From Paraburkholderia sp. FT54 (GTDB lineage: Bacteria > Pseudomonadota > Gammaproteobacteria > Burkholderiales > Burkholderiaceae), in assembly GCF_031585635.1 (NCBI RefSeq), contig NZ_CP134196.1, positions 1 to 64,000 of the forward strand: a stretch of DNA of 64,000 nucleotides. The letters run 5' to 3'. The position numbers and the translations under genes are program-made. The first letter of the stretch is position 1, and each line of letters opens with the position of its first letter. This document shows positions 24,374 through 33,716 of this stretch, one piece after another. The notes under the pieces were generated by a model. It had not been told where the DNA came from, did no database searches, and saw nothing but the letters and a program-made list of their open reading frames with translations.

Positions 24374-26680
24374 TCACTCCGCCGGATGCGCCGCCGGATC
24401 GGCGCCCGTCTGCGCCAGATCGTGCTGGATCGCTTGCAGGAGTTCTTCCAGCAGACCGATATCGAAAGGCTTGGAGAGCACCCGCACGTCGACGTGGCGG
24501 GCACGGTCGAGCTCTTCCGCGTAGCCGGTGACGAGAATGACCGGCAGTTTGGTGTGAAATGCGAGCACCGCCTCGGCCAGATCGATGCCATTCAAGGTGC
24601 CGGGCATATGGATGTCGGACAGCACTAGATCGAACGGCAGCGGTTCGCCGGTGCGGGCTTGCCGCGCGTGGGCGTCGTCGAACAGGCGCAGCGCGGTGTC
24701 GGCGTTGAAGACGCACGTGACCTGATGGCCCATCATCTGCAGCAGGGCTTCGGTGCCGGCGGCCACTTCCTGGTTGTCCTCGACCAGCAGAATGCGCAGG
24801 CCAGGCGGCGCGCCGTTTTGCTCGACGCTCGTTTCAGGCGGTCCGTCGGCCTCCGGCTCGGCCGTGGCGCGCGGCAGATAGAGACGCACGGAAGTGCCCG
24901 CGCCAACCGCGCTGTCGATCGCGGCGAGGCCGCCGGAGCGCTCGCAGAACGCGAAAACCTGCGGCAAACCGAGACCCGTGCCCATGCCTTTCGGCTTGGT
25001 CGTGAAAAGCGGCTCGAAGGCGCGCGCGAGCACGTCGGGCGCCATGCCCGCGCCGGTATCTTCGAGCGACAGCTGCACGAAGTCGCCCGTTAGCGGAAAG
25101 CCGTCTTCGTGCCGGAAATGGATATTGGTGGCGCGCACTGTGAAGCGCCCGCCGTTCGGCATGGCGTCGCGCGCGTTCACCGCAACGTTGATGAGCGCCA
25201 GCTCCAGTTCCGCGACATCGACGCGCATCGGCCAGACCTTGACACTGATATCGATCACCAGCGATACCTTCGCGCCGAGCGAGGCGCGCAGCAACTCGCG
25301 GCACGCCGGCAGCCAGCGTTCCAGCGACAGTGTCTCGTTGCGCAAGGGCTGCTTGCGCGCAACGCCGAGCAGCTGCCGGGTGAGCGACTGGCCGCTCTTG
25401 AGCGCCCGCTCCATCGCCGACAGTTCGCGGTCCAGACCGCTTGTACCGCGCCGCCGCACGATCTGCACGTTGGCGGAGAGGATCATCAGCAGGTTATTGA
25501 AGTCGTGCGCGACGCTGCCGACCAGCGTGCCCAGCGCTTCCATCTTGCGCGACTGACGGTACGCCGATTCGATCGAGCGGCGCATGGACGCTTCGGCCTG
25601 CCAGCGTTGCCACGCCTCCTCTTCGGCGCCGAGGCGGCGCAGCGACAACCAGATCACGCACCACAGCGCGATGGACGGCGTGAACATCGACAGGATCAGC
25701 ACGCCGAGGTGCCGGTACCACGCGGCCCAGATCGCCGAGGCGCGATAGCCGCATACCACGTACACGGGATACGAACCGACGTGGCGGAACGCGAGGATCA
25801 GATTTTCGCCGTCGACATTCGAATGCATGCGTATCACGCCGGCCCGACGTCCCTGCGCGAGCGCTTCGGCGAACGGCGTTTGCGACGCCATGGCGGTGGG
25901 CTCGCGCGGCGTGCGCGGATAGTGCGCGAGGATCGAGCCGTCCGTGCGCACGAGGCTCATGGTCATCGGCGTGCCGCTGTTGTTGCCGCCGAGCAGTTCG
26001 CGATAGAACGCGTCGAAATAGCTCGGCCGCAGCGCGACGGAGACCACGCCGGCGAACGAGCCGTCCGCGCCGAGCCGCTTGACGCCCATGTTGAACACCT
26101 GTTCGCCGGCCACGTGCCCCGTCATGACCTTCGACACATGCTCGAGATCCTTGCCGTCGCGAATGCCCGTGAAGTCCTCGCGCTCGCCGACCGAGATGGC
26201 CGGCGACGGCAGGTAGCGGCTGCTGGCGAGCAAGGCGCCGTCGCGCCCGAAGATCGACACGGCCGCCACCTGCGGATAGCCGCCGCCCATGACGCGCAAC
26301 TTCTCGTGAATGGCGGCTTCGCGGGCGCGAATGCCGTCGTCGTCAAGACCCTCGGTCAGATCGACGATGCGCGCATCGAGCGTTTCGTTCATGTCGAACA
26401 CTTTCAGCGCGTGTTCTTCGGCAATCCGCACCGTGCGCAGCGTCATGTCGGTGGCGTCGGCCTCGCGCGTGCGCCAATCGCTGAGCGCCATGGCCGCGAC
26501 ATACACGCATGGCAGGACGATCGCCACGATCAGCAGGGCGATCAGGGTAATGCGCCGCACATGGAAATTCTGTTCCGGCACGGCTGGGAACAACGCCTCA
26601 TCCTGCCGGCTAGCGGCACGGCGACTCGCGGGCGGCGGTTCGAACCGGTCTGGTGTCATTGTCGATAATGCGAAGGTCAT
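24374..26680 (-). CDS. Hybrid sensor histidine kinase with Cache-type sensor and receiver domain
   Basis: A 768-residue inner-membrane kinase. It has a transmembrane segment at about 42-66, a periplasmic double-Cache-like sensor (about 75-310, VSIFGRDGALLASS... and DGSILAHYP), and a second membrane helix at about 325-348. The histidine phospho-acceptor region is VAHDFNNLL (His-392), followed by an HATPase with GAGMAPDVLARAFEPLFTTKPKGMGTGLGL. The C-terminal receiver has phospho-Asp-689 in LVLSDIHMPG and KPF near the end. It is divergent from the response regulator-CheC-cyclase operon and probably signals to it, which is inference. ATG 26659 is an alternative start. Confidence 0.9.
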   Translation of the reverse strand: MTFALSTMTPDRFEPPPASRRAASRQDEALFPAVPEQNFHVRRITLIALLIVAIVLPCVYVAAMALSDWRTREADATDMTLRTVRIAEEHALKVFDMNETLDARIVDLTEGLDDDGIRAREAAIHEKLRVMGGGYPQVAAVSIFGRDGALLASSRYLPSPAISVGEREDFTGIRDGKDLEHVSKVMTGHVAGEQVFNMGVKRLGADGSFAGVVSVALRPSYFDAFYRELLGGNNSGTPMTMSLVRTDGSILAHYPRTPREPTAMASQTPFAEALAQGRRAGVIRMHSNVDGENLILAFRHVGSYPVYVVCGYRASAIWAAWYRHLGVLILSMFTPSIALWCVIWLSLRRLGAEEEAWQRWQAEASMRRSIESAYRQSRKMEALGTLVGSVAHDFNNLLMILSANVQIVRRRGTSGLDRELSAMERALKSGQSLTRQLLGVARKQPLRNETLSLERWLPACRELLRASLGAKVSLVIDISVKVWPMRVDVAELELALINVAVNARDAMPNGGRFTVRATNIHFRHEDGFPLTGDFVQLSLEDTGAGMAPDVLARAFEPLFTTKPKGMGTGLGLPQVFAFCERSGGLAAIDSAVGAGTSVRLYLPRATAEPEADGPPETSVEQNGAPPGLRILLVEDNQEVAAGTEALLQMMGHQVTCVFNADTALRLFDDAHARQARTGEPLPFDLVLSDIHMPGTLNGIDLAEAVLAFHTKLPVILVTGYAEELDRARHVDVRVLSKPFDIGLLEELLQAIQHDLAQTGADPAAHPAE

Positions 26681-27371
26681 TCGGGACGCAGAGGCCCGGA
26701 GTCAGCATCATACGAGAAGCATAGACGCGGCGCGGCGGTAGAAGTTACTCGCGGCAAACGGGCCGCCTCGGCGGCTGTCGGACCGCCATCGACTGACGAC
26801 TCAATCGTCTGCTTTTTAAAACAGCGACGAATCGAGAAGCGCAAACGTACACAAAAGGATAGAAGTAAAAGGATCCCTTCAAAACATATCGAAATATTCT
26901 AAAAAATAGTGCTTGGTGGGAAAATGTATTTAACGAAAGCGAAATCGGCGAGTTGCCTTTCCGCCGTTTTACTTCGAGAATCAGCCCCATGATAAGAGTG
27001 CGTCCGCCATGTTCGGACGCATCTGCCGCGAGGGCACCCAGCCAAGCCATGCGTACCACGCGTGGCGGAAGGCGTTCGCGGATCACGTGCGCGGCAAGGG
27101 ACCAGCCCGATCCACGAGGCCGCGCAGATTCATCTACGGGGTAGGCTTCGAACATGCCGGTCATCGCCGTCGTCCATCGTGCGCGTACGTTCTCAGGCGT
27201 GCCCACCGGTTCCATCCATCGCGCCTCGCCGCGCGCGCTCCCCGCTCGCCTGCAATCCGCATTTCAGCAAGCTTCAGCCCGCTTTGCCGCTGGTCGACAG
27301 AGTTCGCGCTAAAGAATCCTCCTCCATACGCCGTTAACGCGAGTGAGCTAATTCCGCTTTCCGACCCGCCC
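26681..27371. other. Long intergenic region between divergent signalling genes
   Basis: About 690 bp without a supported gene. The segment 26815-26945 is markedly AT-rich compared with its surroundings, with runs such as ATTCTAAAAAATAG, and may hold promoters for both directions. The open frame that continues upstream from the response regulator has no family features before residue Met at 27372. Confidence 0.55.
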
Positions 27372-27740
27372 ATGTCATTGCCTATTGTGATCGCCGACGA
27401 TTCGCTGCTTGCCCGCAAGGTGCTCACCAAGGCATTGCCGCCGGACTGGGAGGTCGACGTGTCTTACGCATCGAACGGGCGCGAAGCGCTCGCGCTGTAT
27501 CGCGAAGGCAAAGCGTCGGTGATGTTCCTCGATCTGACCATGCCGGACATGACCGGTTATCAGGTGCTGGAAGCACTGCAGCACGAGGATCTGAACACCT
27601 TCGTCATCGTCGTCTCCGCTGACGTTCAGCCGATGGCCCAGTCGCGCGTGCGCGCGCTCGGTGCTGTCGCGTTCATCGCCAAGCCCGTGACGCCCGATTC
27701 GGTACTACCCATCCTCAAGGAGTACGGGTTGTATGTCTGA
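27372..27740 (+). CDS. Single-domain response regulator (CheY-like)
   Basis: A 122-residue stand-alone receiver domain. The acidic pair Asp-9/Asp-10 (VIADDSLL), phospho-acceptor Asp-54 (MFLDLTMPDM), Ser-82 (VVSAD) and Lys-104 (IAKPVTP) are all present, so phosphorylation should work. It has no output domain and must act by protein contact. Its end overlaps the CheC-family gene by 8 bp, which makes the CheC protein its probable phosphatase. ATG 27372 starts the first beta strand. Confidence 0.92.
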   Translation: MSLPIVIADDSLLARKVLTKALPPDWEVDVSYASNGREALALYREGKASVMFLDLTMPDMTGYQVLEALQHEDLNTFVIVVSADVQPMAQSRVRALGAVAFIAKPVTPDSVLPILKEYGLYV

Positions 27741-28356
27741 GCCAGTCCTCAACGAAGATCAGCGCGACGCGCTGCAAGAGGTCGCCAATCTGGCGATGGG
27801 CCAAGCCGCGACGCGTCTGGCGCGGCTGCTCGATGCGTTCATCGAGTTGTCGGTGCCGCGCGTGAAGGTGGTGGCGGTCAGCGAGGCGGCGCAGGCGCTG
27901 CGGGAGATGACCGGGATCGAGGACACCGTGAGCGCGGTGCGCCAGGGTTTCCGCTCCGATATCAAGGGCGAGGCGCTGGTGATCTGCCGCAGCGACAGCA
28001 TCGAACAACTGTGCGCGCTCGTCAGCGATCCATACTCGCGCTCGACCTACGAGGCGGTGAGCCAGACAGAGCTGGTGTTCGATGTGGCGAACGTGCTGAC
28101 TGGCGCCTGCGTGTCGTGCATTCTCGACCAGCTCGGCCGCACGCCGATCTTCTCGGCGCCGGGTTTGCTCGGCGAAGCCATGACGCTCGACGAGGTCTTC
28201 CAGCCCGGTGTGCTGCAATGGGAAGTGGCCTTGCTGGTCGAAGTGAATTTCGCGCTCGAGGACCAGAGTTTCCGCGCGCACCTCGTGATGCTGATGGCCG
28301 AAGAATCGATTCGCCACATGAACAACGCGCTCGACGCGCTGCTGTCGAGCCTATGA
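27733..28356 (+). CDS. CheC/CheX family phosphatase
   Basis: A 207-residue CheC-type protein, which dephosphorylates CheY-like receivers. The first active-site helix is intact (LQEVANLAMG, Glu-16 and Asn-19). In the second (ELVFDVANVLTG) Asp-117 replaces the usual Glu, with Asn-120 kept. The gene overlaps the response regulator by 8 bp and the diguanylate cyclase by 4 bp (ATGA), so all three are translated together. The likely role is to reset the response regulator that feeds the cyclase. Confidence 0.88.
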   Translation: MSEPVLNEDQRDALQEVANLAMGQAATRLARLLDAFIELSVPRVKVVAVSEAAQALREMTGIEDTVSAVRQGFRSDIKGEALVICRSDSIEQLCALVSDPYSRSTYEAVSQTELVFDVANVLTGACVSCILDQLGRTPIFSAPGLLGEAMTLDEVFQPGVLQWEVALLVEVNFALEDQSFRAHLVMLMAEESIRHMNNALDALLSSL

Positions 28357-29291
28357 ATGCGCCCGTGGACTCGTTGAGCGATCTGGTGGTCGAACGTGTC
28401 GGTTTCGGCATTTTCGTACTGGATCGCGACATGAACGTGCTCATGTGGAACCGCTTCATGCAGGATCACAGCGGGCTGACGCCGGACCAGGTGGTCGGCA
28501 AGTCGCTATACACGCATTTTCCCGAACTGCCGCGCGTGTGGCTGTCGCGCAAGATCGAAAGCGTGTTCCAGCTCGGCAGCTTTGCGTTCAGTTCGTGGGA
28601 ACAGCGCCCGTATCTCTTCAAGTTCGATCACGACCGGCCGATTACGGGCGGTGTCGATTTCATGCAGCAGGACTGCACCTTCATGCCGCTGATGCGTGAG
28701 CGCGAAGTGGTGGCGGTGTGCGTGACCATTTCCGACGTCACGCACGTGAGCATCGTGCAGCGCGAACGCGAAGAGGCGGTCGCCAAGCTGCAGGAATATG
28801 CCGACCGCGACGGCCTGACGGGCATTGCCAACCGCCGCTTCTTCGAAGCGCGCCTGCGCGACGAATACACGCGCTGGCAGCGCTACGGCGGCGACATGTC
28901 GGTGCTGCTGTTCGATCTCGACCACTTCAAGAAAATCAACGACCAGTTCGGCCACGGCGTCGGCGACACGGTGTTGCGCGTGATGGCCCAGCGCGTCGCC
29001 GAGGTGGTGCGGGCGCAGGACACGTTCGGGCGCTTCGGCGGCGAGGAATTCGCGCTGCTGCTGCCGTGCACGCCGCTCGACGACGCGATGCGCGTCGCGG
29101 AAAAGATCCGCTGCACGATCGCCGACACGCCGGTCGAAGTGCAGGGCACGAGCGTGCCGGTGACGGCGAGCGTCGGCGGCGCGTCGGCGCGGGGCGGCGT
29201 GCCTTCATATGACGTGCTCATCAACGAAGCCGACGCTGCGTTGTACAGCGCGAAACGGCAAGGACGCAACCGCTCGGTCGGGTTCGTCTGA
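28353..29291 (+). CDS. PAS-GGDEF diguanylate cyclase
   Basis: A 312-residue cytoplasmic protein. An N-terminal PAS domain (about 10-135: ERVGFGIFVLDRDMNVLMWNRFMQDHSG...) is joined by a short coiled helix to a GGDEF domain (about 145-312). The active-site loop is GGEEF (229-233), and the product-inhibition I-site RxxD is present at 220-223. It should make cyclic di-GMP from two GTP. ATGA overlap with the CheC gene makes it the third cistron of a receiver-CheC-cyclase operon, so its activity is probably set by that phospho-switch. Confidence 0.92.
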   Translation: MNAPVDSLSDLVVERVGFGIFVLDRDMNVLMWNRFMQDHSGLTPDQVVGKSLYTHFPELPRVWLSRKIESVFQLGSFAFSSWEQRPYLFKFDHDRPITGGVDFMQQDCTFMPLMREREVVAVCVTISDVTHVSIVQREREEAVAKLQEYADRDGLTGIANRRFFEARLRDEYTRWQRYGGDMSVLLFDLDHFKKINDQFGHGVGDTVLRVMAQRVAEVVRAQDTFGRFGGEEFALLLPCTPLDDAMRVAEKIRCTIADTPVEVQGTSVPVTASVGGASARGGVPSYDVLINEADAALYSAKRQGRNRSVGFV

Positions 29292-29564
29292 CTTCGCGCG
29301 AGCACGGCCTTCAGCCTTGCGAGAGGCTCCGCGCAAGCCTCGAGGCGTGCCGCGAGGCGCACGGGCGAGCCCGCCTCAGGCTTCCTTCCGGCCCCTTATC
29401 CGCCGCCGAATCTGCGGCATCTCACAAACGTTGATATACTTTTCGCCGTTTCCGGCCTCCCAGCCGGGTCTTTCGCGCGTGTCCGCGCGCGCTTGCCGCC
29501 GGCCCTGCGGCAGGCATCAAACTTCTTGAACGCCTTTCAGCGGGCGCCTCCTGCGGAGATCGTC

Positions 29565-30413
29565 TTGGCTGTTTCCAATCTTGTCGTGGACGATACAGAA
29601 ATCGACGCCGCTGCCGCCACGTCCGGCAGCTCGTTCTATCTCGCCATGCGCATCCTGCCGGCCGCGCAGCGCGACGCGATGTATCAGGTCTACGCTTTCT
29701 GCCGCGCCGTCGACGATATCGCCGACAGCGACATGCCGCGCGCCGAACGCGCCGCCGCGCTCGAGCGCTGGCGGGCCGACATCGACGCGTGCTACGCCGG
29801 CGCGCCGCGCGCTTCGCTGCGCGCGCTGACGCGGCACATTCATACGTTTCATCTGCAACGCGAAGACTTCCACGCGATGATCGACGGCATGGCAATGGAC
29901 GCCGCCGAAGACATCTGCGCCCCCGATGAAGACACGCTCGACCTCTATTGCGACCGCGTCGCGAGCGCGGCGGGCCGTCTATCGGTGAGGATATTCGGGA
30001 TGCAGGAAGAGCTCGGCCGTTTGCTCGCGCATCATCTGGGCCGCGCGCTGCAGCTCACCAACATCCTGCGCGATATCGACGAAGACGCCGGCATCAATCG
30101 CTGCTATCTGCCGCACGAATTGCTGGCGCGCGAAGGCATCGCGGTGACGAACCCCACGCAGATCGCCGACGACCCGTCGCTGCCGCGCGTGTGCGCCACG
30201 CTCGCCGAGCGGGCCAAGGAACACTTCGCCGCGTCCGACGCGATCATGGACCGCGAGCCGCGCAATCACGTGCGGGCGCCGCGCATCATGTCGGGCGTGT
30301 ATCGCGTGCTGCTCGAACGGACGCTGGAGCGCGGCTTCGACATTCCGCGTACGAAGGTCAGCAAGCCAAAGCTCCGCATGCTGTGGATCGTCGCGCGTTA
30401 CGCGCTCTTCTGA
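29565..30413 (+). CDS. hpnD: Presqualene diphosphate synthase HpnD
   Basis: A 282-residue trans-isoprenyl diphosphate synthase that condenses two farnesyl diphosphates into presqualene diphosphate. Both Asp-rich motifs are visible: YAFCRAVDDIADS near the N-terminus, and LTNILRDIDEDAGINRCYLP in the middle. The start is TTG 29565, preceded by CGGAG; ATG 29493 is a weaker alternative because the sequence between does not look like the family. It is the first gene of hpnD-hpnE-shc-hpnG, with 4 bp before hpnE. Confidence 0.92.
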   Translation: MAVSNLVVDDTEIDAAAATSGSSFYLAMRILPAAQRDAMYQVYAFCRAVDDIADSDMPRAERAAALERWRADIDACYAGAPRASLRALTRHIHTFHLQREDFHAMIDGMAMDAAEDICAPDEDTLDLYCDRVASAAGRLSVRIFGMQEELGRLLAHHLGRALQLTNILRDIDEDAGINRCYLPHELLAREGIAVTNPTQIADDPSLPRVCATLAERAKEHFAASDAIMDREPRNHVRAPRIMSGVYRVLLERTLERGFDIPRTKVSKPKLRMLWIVARYALF

Positions 30414-30417
30414 GCTG

Positions 30418-31686
30418 ATGCAAAAGCTCGTACATGTGGTCGGCGCAGGCCTTGCCGGCCTGGCCGCCGCAGTGCAGTTGCAACGGCGCGGCGCGCACGT
30501 CGTGCTGCATGAAGCCGCTGCCCAGGCGGGCGGCCGTTGCCGTTCGTATTACGACGCCAGGCTGGGCGCGACGCTCGACACCGGCAATCACATGATGGTG
30601 TCGGGCAATGCCGCGACGCTCAACTACGCACGAGCGATCGGCGCCGCCGACGAACTGGTCGGCCCGGCCCATCCCGAATATGCGTTCGTGGATCTGGCCA
30701 CGCGGGCGCGCTGGACCGTGCGCCTGTCGCCGGGACATCTGCCGTGGTGGATCTTCGACCCGAACGCGCGCGTGCCGAACACGGCGCCAGGCGACTATCT
30801 GGCGCTGCTGCCGCTGCTGTTTGCCAAACCCGGGCGCAGCGTCGCGCAGACCATGCGTTGCAACGGTGCGTTGTGGGACCGTCTGCTGCGGCCGCTGTTT
30901 CACGCCATGCTGAACGTCGAGCCGCGCGAAGCCTCGGCGGAACTGACGGGCGCCATGGTGCGCGAGGCTCTGCTCGCCGGCGGCCTTGCGTGCCGGCCGC
31001 TGGTGGCGCGCAACGGTCTCGGCAGCGCGTTCGTGGATCCGGCGCTGCGGCTGCTGCAACATGGCGGCGCGGCGATCAGGCTGGGTTCGCGCCTGGACGG
31101 AATCGTCTTTGCCGCCGACAACCGTCGCGTACAAGCGCTGAATTTCGCCGCTGAAAGCATCGCGCTCGACGCGAACCAGGCCGTGATCCTCGCGGTCCCG
31201 CCTGAAATCGCGCAAACGCTCGTGCAGGGTTTGCGCGCACCGACGCGCTTCGCGGCGACCGTCAACGTGCATTTCGCGGTCGAGCCGCCGTTTGGCTTGC
31301 CGCAGGTCACCGGGCTGCTCAACGGCACGGCTGAATGGCTGTTCGCCTTCGAAGGCCGCTTGTCGGCGACCGTGAACGGTGCTGAGCGGCTGCTCGACAC
31401 GCCGCATGAAGCACTCGCGGCCACGGTCTGGGCCGAAGTGGCTCAGGCGGCCAGTTTGCCGGTCGCGCCAATGCCGGCCTGGCAGGTCGTCGTGGAAAAA
31501 CGCGCGACCTTCGCCGCGCTGCCGGATCAGGAGACGCGGCGGCCCGGCACGCGCACTCGCTGGAATAACTTGATGCTCGCGGGCGACTGGACGGCTACCG
31601 GTCTGCCCGCGACGATTGAAGGCGCGATCCGCTCAGGCCAGAAGGCCGCGGATACGTTGCTGAATGAACCGATGGAACGCCGATGA
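30418..31686 (+). CDS. hpnE: Squalene-associated FAD-dependent desaturase/oxidoreductase HpnE
   Basis: A 422-residue flavin amine-oxidase-like enzyme that completes squalene formation from the HpnC/HpnD intermediate hydroxysqualene. The N-terminal dinucleotide-binding fold is clear: VHVVGAGLAGLAAAVQLQRRGAHVVLHEA. The C-terminal FAD-binding segment is LMLAGDWTATGLPATIEGAIRSGQ. It lies 4 bp after hpnD, and its stop overlaps the shc start by 4 bp (ATGA). Confidence 0.93.
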   Translation: MQKLVHVVGAGLAGLAAAVQLQRRGAHVVLHEAAAQAGGRCRSYYDARLGATLDTGNHMMVSGNAATLNYARAIGAADELVGPAHPEYAFVDLATRARWTVRLSPGHLPWWIFDPNARVPNTAPGDYLALLPLLFAKPGRSVAQTMRCNGALWDRLLRPLFHAMLNVEPREASAELTGAMVREALLAGGLACRPLVARNGLGSAFVDPALRLLQHGGAAIRLGSRLDGIVFAADNRRVQALNFAAESIALDANQAVILAVPPEIAQTLVQGLRAPTRFAATVNVHFAVEPPFGLPQVTGLLNGTAEWLFAFEGRLSATVNGAERLLDTPHEALAATVWAEVAQAASLPVAPMPAWQVVVEKRATFAALPDQETRRPGTRTRWNNLMLAGDWTATGLPATIEGAIRSGQKAADTLLNEPMERR

Positions 31687-33713
31687 ACGATTTATCTCAA
31701 GCCCAGCCACTGGACGCCGTGCTGCCCGAATTCGCCGACGCCACGCCGGACGCGACCGCGCCGGCTGTTGCGGGTGAGGCGCCCGCAGCGTCGCTCGACA
31801 CCGCGATCACGCGCGCGACCGATGCGATTCTCGCCGCGCAGAAGGCGGACGGCCACTGGGTCTACGAACTCGAAGCCGACGCCACGATTCCCGCTGAATA
31901 CGTGCTGCTGGTCCACTATCTCGGTGAAACACCGAACGTGGAGCTGGAACAGAAGATCGCGCGCTATCTGCGCCGCATCCAGTTGCCCGACGGCGGCTGG
32001 CCACTGTTTACCGACGGCGCGCTCGACGTCAGCGCCAGCGTGAAGGCGTATTTCGCACTGAAGATGATCGGCGACCCGGCGGACGCCGAGCACATGGTCC
32101 ACGCACGCGAGGCAATTCTCGCCAACGGCGGTGCCGAAACCGTGAACGTCTTCACGCGGATTCTGCTTGCGCTGTTCGGCGTGGTGTCCTGGCGCGCGGT
32201 GCCGATGATGCCCGTCGAGATCATGCTGTTGCCCATGTGGTTCCCGTTCCATCTGTCGAAGGTGTCGTACTGGGCGCGTACCGTCATCGTGCCGCTGCTC
32301 GTGCTGAATGCGAAGCGGCCGGTGGCGCGCAACCCGCGCCGCGTGCGGATCGACGAGTTGTTCCGCGGCGCGCCGGTCAACACCGGCCCGCGCGATCGGG
32401 CGCCGCATCAGCATTCCGGCTGGTTCCGGTTTTTCAGTGGCGTGGACGTGCTGCTGCGCGCCGTCGACGGCCTGCTCCCGAAAGCCACGCGCGAGCGCGC
32501 GGTGCGGCAAGCGGTGGCTTTCGTCGACGAACGGCTCAATGGCGAAGACGGCCTCGGCGCGATTTTCCCGGCCATGGCGAACTCGGTGATGATGTACGAC
32601 GTGCTTGGCTATCCGGCCGATCATCCGAATCGCGCGATTGCTCGCCAGTCGATCGACAAGCTGCTCGTTATCAAGGATGACGAAGCGTATTGCCAGCCGT
32701 GTCTGTCGCCGGTATGGGATACCTCGCTCGCGGCGCACGCGCTGCTCGAAACCGGCGAGGCGCACGCCGAACAGGCGGCCGAACGCGGGCTCGCGTGGCT
32801 GCGTCCGCTGCAGATTCTCGACGTGCGCGGCGACTGGATTTCGCGCCGTCCGAATGTGCGGCCGGGCGGTTGGGCGTTCCAGTACAACAACGCGCATTAC
32901 CCGGACGTCGACGATACGGCGGTGGTCGTGATGGCGATGCAGCGCTCGGCAACGGTGACGCAATCGGATGTCGATCGCGAAGCGATTGCGCGGGCGCGCG
33001 AGTGGGTGGTCGGCATGCAGAGCAGCGACGGCGGCTGGGGCGCGTTCGAACCGGAAAACACGCAGTATTACCTGAACAACATTCCGTTCTCCGATCACGG
33101 CGCCTTGCTCGATCCGCCGACCGCGGACGTCTCGGGCCGCTGTCTGTCGATGCTCGCGCAACTCGGCGAACTGCCGCAGAACAGCGAGCCGGCGCAACGC
33201 GCGTTCGCGTACATGCTGCGGGAGCAGGAATCGGACGGCAGCTGGTACGGCCGCTGGGGCCTGAACTACATCTACGGCACGTGGACCGCGCTGTGTTCGC
33301 TGAACGCAGCCGGCATGCCGCACGACGACCCGCACATGAAGCGCGCGGCGCAGTGGCTCCTGTCGATCCAGAACGAAGACGGCGGCTGGGGCGAGGGCGG
33401 CGAGAGCTACAAGCTCGACTACCACGGTTACGAGCGCGCGCCGAGCACGGCTTCGCAAACCGCGTGGGCGCTGATGGGCCTGATGGCGGCCGGCGAGGTC
33501 GATCACGAAGCGGTCGCGCGAGGCGTCGCGTATTTGCAGCGTGAACAGCGCGAGCACGGTCTGTGGGACGAAGCGCGTTTCACCGCGACCGGCTTCCCGC
33601 GCGTGTTCTATCTGCGTTATCACGGCTATCGCAAGTTCTTCCCGCTGTGGGCACTGGCGCGCTTCCGTCATCTGAAGCGCAACGGCCTCACGCGCGTCGC
33701 CGTCGGGATGTAA
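31683..33713 (+). CDS. shc: Squalene-hopene cyclase
   Basis: A 676-residue class II triterpene cyclase that turns squalene into hopene and diplopterol at the inner membrane. Length fits the family (630-680). The catalytic DxDD motif is DVDD at residues 408-411. QW repeats are visible as QKADGHWVYELE, QLPDGGWPLF, QSSDGGWGAFE and QNEDGGWGEGGE. The first 45 residues are an Ala/Pro-rich extension before the core. It is translationally coupled to hpnE, and hpnG follows after 3 bp. This is the committed step of the cluster. Confidence 0.96.
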   Translation: MNDLSQAQPLDAVLPEFADATPDATAPAVAGEAPAASLDTAITRATDAILAAQKADGHWVYELEADATIPAEYVLLVHYLGETPNVELEQKIARYLRRIQLPDGGWPLFTDGALDVSASVKAYFALKMIGDPADAEHMVHAREAILANGGAETVNVFTRILLALFGVVSWRAVPMMPVEIMLLPMWFPFHLSKVSYWARTVIVPLLVLNAKRPVARNPRRVRIDELFRGAPVNTGPRDRAPHQHSGWFRFFSGVDVLLRAVDGLLPKATRERAVRQAVAFVDERLNGEDGLGAIFPAMANSVMMYDVLGYPADHPNRAIARQSIDKLLVIKDDEAYCQPCLSPVWDTSLAAHALLETGEAHAEQAAERGLAWLRPLQILDVRGDWISRRPNVRPGGWAFQYNNAHYPDVDDTAVVVMAMQRSATVTQSDVDREAIARAREWVVGMQSSDGGWGAFEPENTQYYLNNIPFSDHGALLDPPTADVSGRCLSMLAQLGELPQNSEPAQRAFAYMLREQESDGSWYGRWGLNYIYGTWTALCSLNAAGMPHDDPHMKRAAQWLLSIQNEDGGWGEGGESYKLDYHGYERAPSTASQTAWALMGLMAAGEVDHEAVARGVAYLQREQREHGLWDEARFTATGFPRVFYLRYHGYRKFFPLWALARFRHLKRNGLTRVAVGM

Positions 33714-33716
33714 CGG

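Noticed and set aside
31692..33671. 659-codon minus-strand open frame opposite shc
   Set aside because: It is the antisense of the squalene-hopene cyclase gene; such long shadow frames are common in GC-rich DNA.
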